Below are positions 59,152-64,000 of a stretch of DNA of 64,000 nt, piece by piece (within the stretch, counting starts at the first letter, position 1; each line of letters begins with the position of its first letter). A program made the position numbers and the translations under genes. The notes under the pieces were generated by a model. It did no database searches, was not told the DNA's origin, and was given only the letters and a program-made list of their open reading frames with translations. The stretch comes from Nymphaea colorata. Taxonomy: Eukaryota; Streptophyta; Magnoliopsida; Nymphaeales; Nymphaeaceae. Location: the NCBI RefSeq assembly GCF_008831285.2, contig NC_045147.1, positions 19,410,581 through 19,474,580 on the forward strand, written 5' to 3'.

Positions 59152-62100
59152 ATGATGGCCAGAAAGGGAACTGTATTGAGGAGTAGTATGTACCAAAATG
59201 GAATAGCTCACGACAATGCAGTGTCAAAGTCCACCCCACTATCAGCTAATAAAGACATGGCACATGGTGCAGTAGTTGTTGACAATGAGGAGCTTTCAAG
59301 CCTTAACTGCCAGCACAAGTCAAATAGTCCATCCACAGATCAAGTAGACAAAAATATAACAGCTGGTGCTCGTAAAAGAAGTCAGACAAAATCCAACAGA
59401 AGGGATCAGCACAGAGAAAAAGCTAAAACCCCTGATGTAACTTCAAGTTCTACACCACCTTCATTTATTCTTAATGATCCGAGTCCAAATATTTCGGATG
59501 CAAATGGAATCGATGAATATGAGGATGGGAATTGCAATCAAATGGAAGGTGATGGGAAATCTGAGGGCTGTTCTAAATTTTGTCTTGGTAGTGGTTTTGG
59601 AAAAATGATGGGCAGCTTAAGCCTTTCTGATAAAATGGGTGGCAGGAATTTGAGAGCTTCAGCGGTTGCTGCTCTGGATAAGGCAAGTAGGTGGTTTCAG
59701 GCACAGAAGGTTTGGGTCTCGACCTTGACAGCCAAGTTCTTGAAGGCTCGTAATTATGTGATTCAAAAGTCGGGATATATGTATCCAATTCTCTCAAAAT
59801 GGCTCCGGCATATAGGGAAGTTGATTCTACTAGTCTCTCTTGTTTGGTTGGACTGTGCTCTTCGTGGCGTTGATTCTATTTTTCGATTGGGGACAGCATC
59901 ATTTTTCATGATTCTGTGGTGCAGTAGTCTTGCCTTTGCTTCCATGATAGGAATCACAAATCTGCTTATAGTCTCGGTATGTTTTGTGACATTAATCTTA
60001 TTTCCTGTTTCTTTATAGTCCTAATCTCTGCACAAAATTGTTTCTTCACTTTGCCCTTATTTAGTAGAACCAAAATATCTTGGCGCAATTGATTTTCAGA
60101 ATCTTTTTCTGAACGTATAGTTATCTATATATGCTTCATTTTTCAAATAGACATGCATAAGAAAGCTGGTTGTTTGCTTTTAGAGGAGTCATTCTTTGAA
60201 TATTATTTACCTGCCTGAGAACTTGTATGGTTATATGTTTCTGAAGCTTTCTTTGGATCTCTGAAATTTCTTTTCAGTTTTTCCTTTTCTCCCATCTTCA
60301 TCATATGTAGCTGGGAAATATAGTACATATTTGAAGTTGCTGATTTGTGTTCATTTCAACTGTTTTGTTGGATTTCTTTTTCTTTCCTTGGATGGTTGAA
60401 GTGTAGGCAGAGTTGCAGTCCTCCAATGATATCAACCAAGACTCTTCAATTTCATTTTTTTCTAAGCCTCATGAAAAACTTTTTGGTGACTAAGGGTGCT
60501 GCACCTGTCTCTCTGATATTGTAAATATCCTGGGAAATCCGCATGTGGCAAAGTACATGTAACTAAGTATTTCAGATTAATAAAAGTAATAGGATCCAAA
60601 CCAGGCTTAAGTAATTTTGCATGGTCTGTTATCTGATATCTTCAATCATTGCCAGTCTGCATATGGAATATCTATTTGAAGCTTCCTCCAATGGGGTGTT
60701 GTCTATGTAGGGATTATCTGTAATGGCTTCATTTTCTATAGCTTACCATAATTCTCATGTCATAACTCATAAGTACCCATTAATCTTCCAATGCAATGGA
60801 TTTCTCTATACTGGTTCTTAATTAACCATGCTGGAATCGATCACCTAAACTGGATCAAAGAGCAACTTGATGAATGTTTTCATGAATGCTCTTGAACGCA
60901 AGGTCGGATCTCAGTGTTCAGAAGAAACCTTCCTGGAGAATTTTCTGTAAAATCACAATCTTTCATGTTCATTTTTAATTTGGTAGCTTTTGTAACCAAA
61001 ATAAGAAAGGAGAGTGAAAGGATTTGTGGAAGTGCACTTCCTAGCAACAGTAGTGGAAAATATTCCTTAGCAAGAAAGAGAATATGGAAGCTGCATGCTC
61101 ATATTTGAAGTGAACAGGACCAAGATATATATCAAAGCAAACTTGTCTGTCTTGGTTTGGGCATCATCTAAGAAATATAATTTCATTCTCTCATTGTTTC
61201 TGCTCTTGTGGGTGATGTTACTATTTGCATATTAGCATATAATATCTGTCCAAGCCTGATTATGTATTCTAATGCATATACCATGACTTTAACTGTCTGA
61301 GAGTTTTATTTCTGATAATATTTGGCTTGTCAACTTCAACATCAAGTTTACCTAGTCATACTATTTGCATATTAGCATATAATATCTGTTTAATACTGAT
61401 TATCTGTTATGATGCATATACCATTACTGTAACAGTCTTAGAGTTTTATTTCTGACAATATTTAGCTTGTCAACTTCAACACCAACTTTACCAAGTCATA
61501 CTAGTTATCACTTAAATAAAGAGTCCAACAAAGATCCTTTCTCCACAGCCTTAGGTTGTTTAACTTTTAGCTTTTTTCTCTATCTTGAATTACTTTGTTC
61601 TAGTTACAATCTCTTCTGATTTGATGATGTGCTGTTTCCTTTTTTAATTTTATTTACTTGTTTTGCAATGATGCAGGTTATATTTGGTATCATCGCATAT
61701 TTCTTGGGCTTAACTCTAGCTGTTATTGTCGTTGCTGCCTTTGCATCTGCCTTTCTGTGGTTTTATGGGAGCTTTTGGATTACAGGTCTCTTCATAGTAT
61801 TTGGAGGTATGTACATATTTGAGCCTTTCAAAGTAAAAGCTTCTACAAGTCTATTTTCAGTTTCAGTTGCTCATACTTAATTTCATTCTTGTTGCAGGAA
61901 TCACATTTACTTTGAAGTTTGAACGGCTTGCACTTCTGGTCACAACTATATATGCTGTCTTCTGTGCAAAATTTTATGTAGGGTGGTCTGGATTGTTGTT
62001 GGGAATAAATCTTGCTTTCATATCAAGTGACGTTCTAATATATTTTATCAAGAAAAATGTTAAGGAGAATAAGGAAAACAGTGAACCTGGTGAAAGAACT

Positions 62101-63612
62101 CAAGGGGATGGCTTCTCGGGCCAGGCTGCACATGCTGCCTTTTCGGATGAGAGTTTCCGAACTGCATTTGGTGTGTCGCCTGATCAAGGCCAGGGAGTGG
62201 CTTCAACAAGTGGTCAAGCAGAAATCGAGTTGACTTCAGAAGAGGAAGTTGAGCGGTTGTTGAATTGTGTGGATCATTATTCAGTATTGGGTCTTTCTCG
62301 TTATCAGAGCATAGATATTTCTTCCCTGAAACGTGAATACAAAAAAAAGGTATATGTGTTGAAACTCCTGTATGTACTTAACATATTTTTTACTTAGTCT
62401 CCACCAATGACATTCTCTTGGTTGTAATTGGCTGGTTGCAACTAGCACCAGGTGCAGTTCAGTTTAGTCTCCACCAATGACATTCTCTTGGTTGTAATTG
62501 GCTAGTTGCAACTAGCACCAGGTGCAGTTCAGTTCGGCTGGGTTCATGAGTGATCAATAACAAGTCATGCATGAATCTCATGGAAATGACACAAGATTAA
62601 GGAAAATAGTTCAGATATCCCATATTTAGATTGATGAAAGTATGTCATTTATTTGTTATCAGAACATAATTTAGTATCCTATTTGGTTAGTTGGTCCTGG
62701 TAAGTGGTAACCACACAATTGTCCACATCCATAAGGTCATCGTGCCTTTTGTATCATACCACCAGTTGTCTGCTGGCATCTTTTACTATAGTTGCATGTT
62801 GTAAATACTCCCAGCAATTTTTTTGATCTTCACTGAACTTTTTTATGTGTGTGGTTAATTATGCTCTGATAGTGGCAAAAGTTTAGGTAAAAGTTGGGAC
62901 CGTCCAATGATCTAGAAATTTAGTTCTATATATACATGTATAGTTGGCATTTCACGATAAATTACAGAATAATAATAAGTACTGAAGAATGGTTTGGATT
63001 TTGTATTCAAAGTACTAAAGGAAAATAATAAAAGGTAGAAACGTGAATGGACGTAGAGGGTGATGATGAGTGTGAAAAACATCGTACTGAAATCTAAGGT
63101 GTGTTTTTGGGAATTGTCATCTAATAGCGCAAGGTGCTTGTTTTCTTGTGGATTTCAGTCTATTGCAAGAAACTGAAATAAGGCAACCCCATGGCTGTCA
63201 GCTGACTCTTGATTTTTTGTTACCTTAGGATGCTTGTCTAAATGGTCCTTGATCATTTAATATGATAATATTATCTATGCTGAATATTTGGTTGTGCTGG
63301 TAAATCCATAACTCTTTCTAACATGAAAATCAGGCTATGCTGGTACATCCTGATAAAAACTTAAGCAATGAGAAGGCTGTCGAGGCTTTTAAGAAACTAC
63401 AAAATGCATATGAGGTATTTGTGAATATCTTTTCCTCTTTTTAATGTCAATATCCATTTTACTTCTGTTCAATGTTGATTTCATACTTTTATAAGATGAT
63501 CTTAAATCTTTAGGTATTACTAGACAGTATAAAAAGAAAAGCATATGATGATGAATTGAGGAGGGAGGAGCTATTCAACTGCTTCCGTAGGTTTCAAACA
63601 GCTTATCAGAAG
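59152..63612 (+). CDS. Membrane-anchored J-domain (DNAJC14-like) protein, 3' end beyond the window
   Basis: Exons 59152..59976, 61677..61806, 61898..62349, 63334..63414 and 63514..63612. All have GT..AG borders and consistent phases, for about 529 codons so far. Residues 1-210 are polar and low in complexity. Next come at least five hydrophobic segments from ~residue 222 to ~370 (LILLVSLVWLDCALRG, FFMILWCSSLAFASM, FGIIAYFLGLTLAVIVVAAF, FWITGLFIVFGG, LLVTTIYAVFCAKFYVGW). The J-domain follows: H-Y-S-V-L-G-L, helix II L-K-R-E-Y-K-K-K, the H-P-D-K-N loop in exon 4, and A-F-K-K-L-Q-N-A-Y-E-V-L. The HPD motif stimulates Hsp70 ATPase, so the protein should recruit Hsp70 to a membrane, probably the ER. 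ATG 59152 is followed at once by a second ATG. The gene is cut by the window edge. Confidence 0.85.
61221..61500. repeat. 140-base tandem duplication in intron 1 of the J-domain gene
   Basis: 61221-61360 is repeated at 61361-61500 with around 15-20 differences, so it is older than the duplication at 62395. Confidence 0.8.
62395..62534. repeat. 70-base tandem duplication in intron 3 of the J-domain gene
   Basis: 62395-62464 is repeated at 62465-62534 with about one difference, so it is recent. Confidence 0.85.
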
Positions 63613-64000
63613 GTATTTTTTATTTTTCAACTTATTTTTGCATTTTTTTTTACATATTATGTGGGCATTTGATCAGATTAAGACTAGAGGACTTACAGGG
63701 ACATTCATTCCTTTTCTTGATGATGCTTTTGAAAGATACACAACCCACATCCTAATCTCAACCCAGTACCCGTTCATCTCTCTTATGACTTCACTTGGCA
63801 TAATGGTGTAAATAATATTCAGCATAGGCATGTGGAGGCATACCCTACGTCTTATATAATTCTATCCTAATTCTCTTGATGTGGTATTCTTCAAAAGAAC
63901 ATGGAAAAGAATAAGTAGTCCTTCACTGACACGTGCCTTGTATCTTTAGACACAGGCAGAATCTTGAATTATTTATAATTCATAGAAATAAGCAGCTATA

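Noticed and set aside
1-64000. CRISPR arrays, bacterial operons, tRNA and rRNA genes.
   Set aside because: None of the spaced repeats, conserved tRNA boxes or rRNA words were seen, and the window is plainly plant nuclear DNA.

Overview
The window looks like nuclear DNA of a flowering plant. It is AT-rich, its genes carry many introns with GT..AG borders, and it holds plant-type families: an F-box protein with an F-box-associated region, two DUF538 proteins and a plastid-targeted membrane protein. It also has MITE-like elements, microsatellites and long gene-poor stretches. All gene models below were read by eye from open frames, splice borders and codon phase; no database search was run.

Layout. 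At 0.06-1.15 kb lie the first two exons of a minus-strand gene that leaves the window on the left. It is a paralogue of the gene at 29.3-34.3 kb. Head-to-head with it is a plus-strand ubiquitin-like protein 5 gene (1.6-3.1 kb) with an intron in its 3' UTR. From 3.1 to 25.7 kb runs a tandem array of minus-strand genes that join an N-terminal MATH (TRAF-like) domain to a C-terminal helical module that I read as an ENT domain. Copies A (4.1-6.0), C (12.7-14.3) and E (23.7-25.7) have complete open models. Copy B (8.4-10.3) is open throughout but has CTG where its sisters have ATG. Copy D (18.2-19.7) has frameshifts. At least three further relics sit between them, plus a duplicated piece of the UBL5 3' end, which shows that the array grew in blocks that began beside UBL5.

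From 29.3 to 34.3 kb is a plastid membrane protein related to CGL160 / ATP synthase protein I. Two tandem DUF538 genes follow at 38.4 and 40.5 kb, with a third, gene-less piece of the same repeat near 35 kb. A long gene-poor stretch runs from 42 to 49 kb. A single-exon F-box gene lies at 49.8-50.9 kb, then another empty stretch to 57.2 kb. The window ends inside a multi-exon gene for a membrane-bound J-domain protein with an intact HPD motif (59.2 kb to beyond the end).

The genes do not form a pathway. The main interest is the MATH-ENT array: a domain pairing I do not know as described, two classes of last exon, and a full range of copies from intact to dead.
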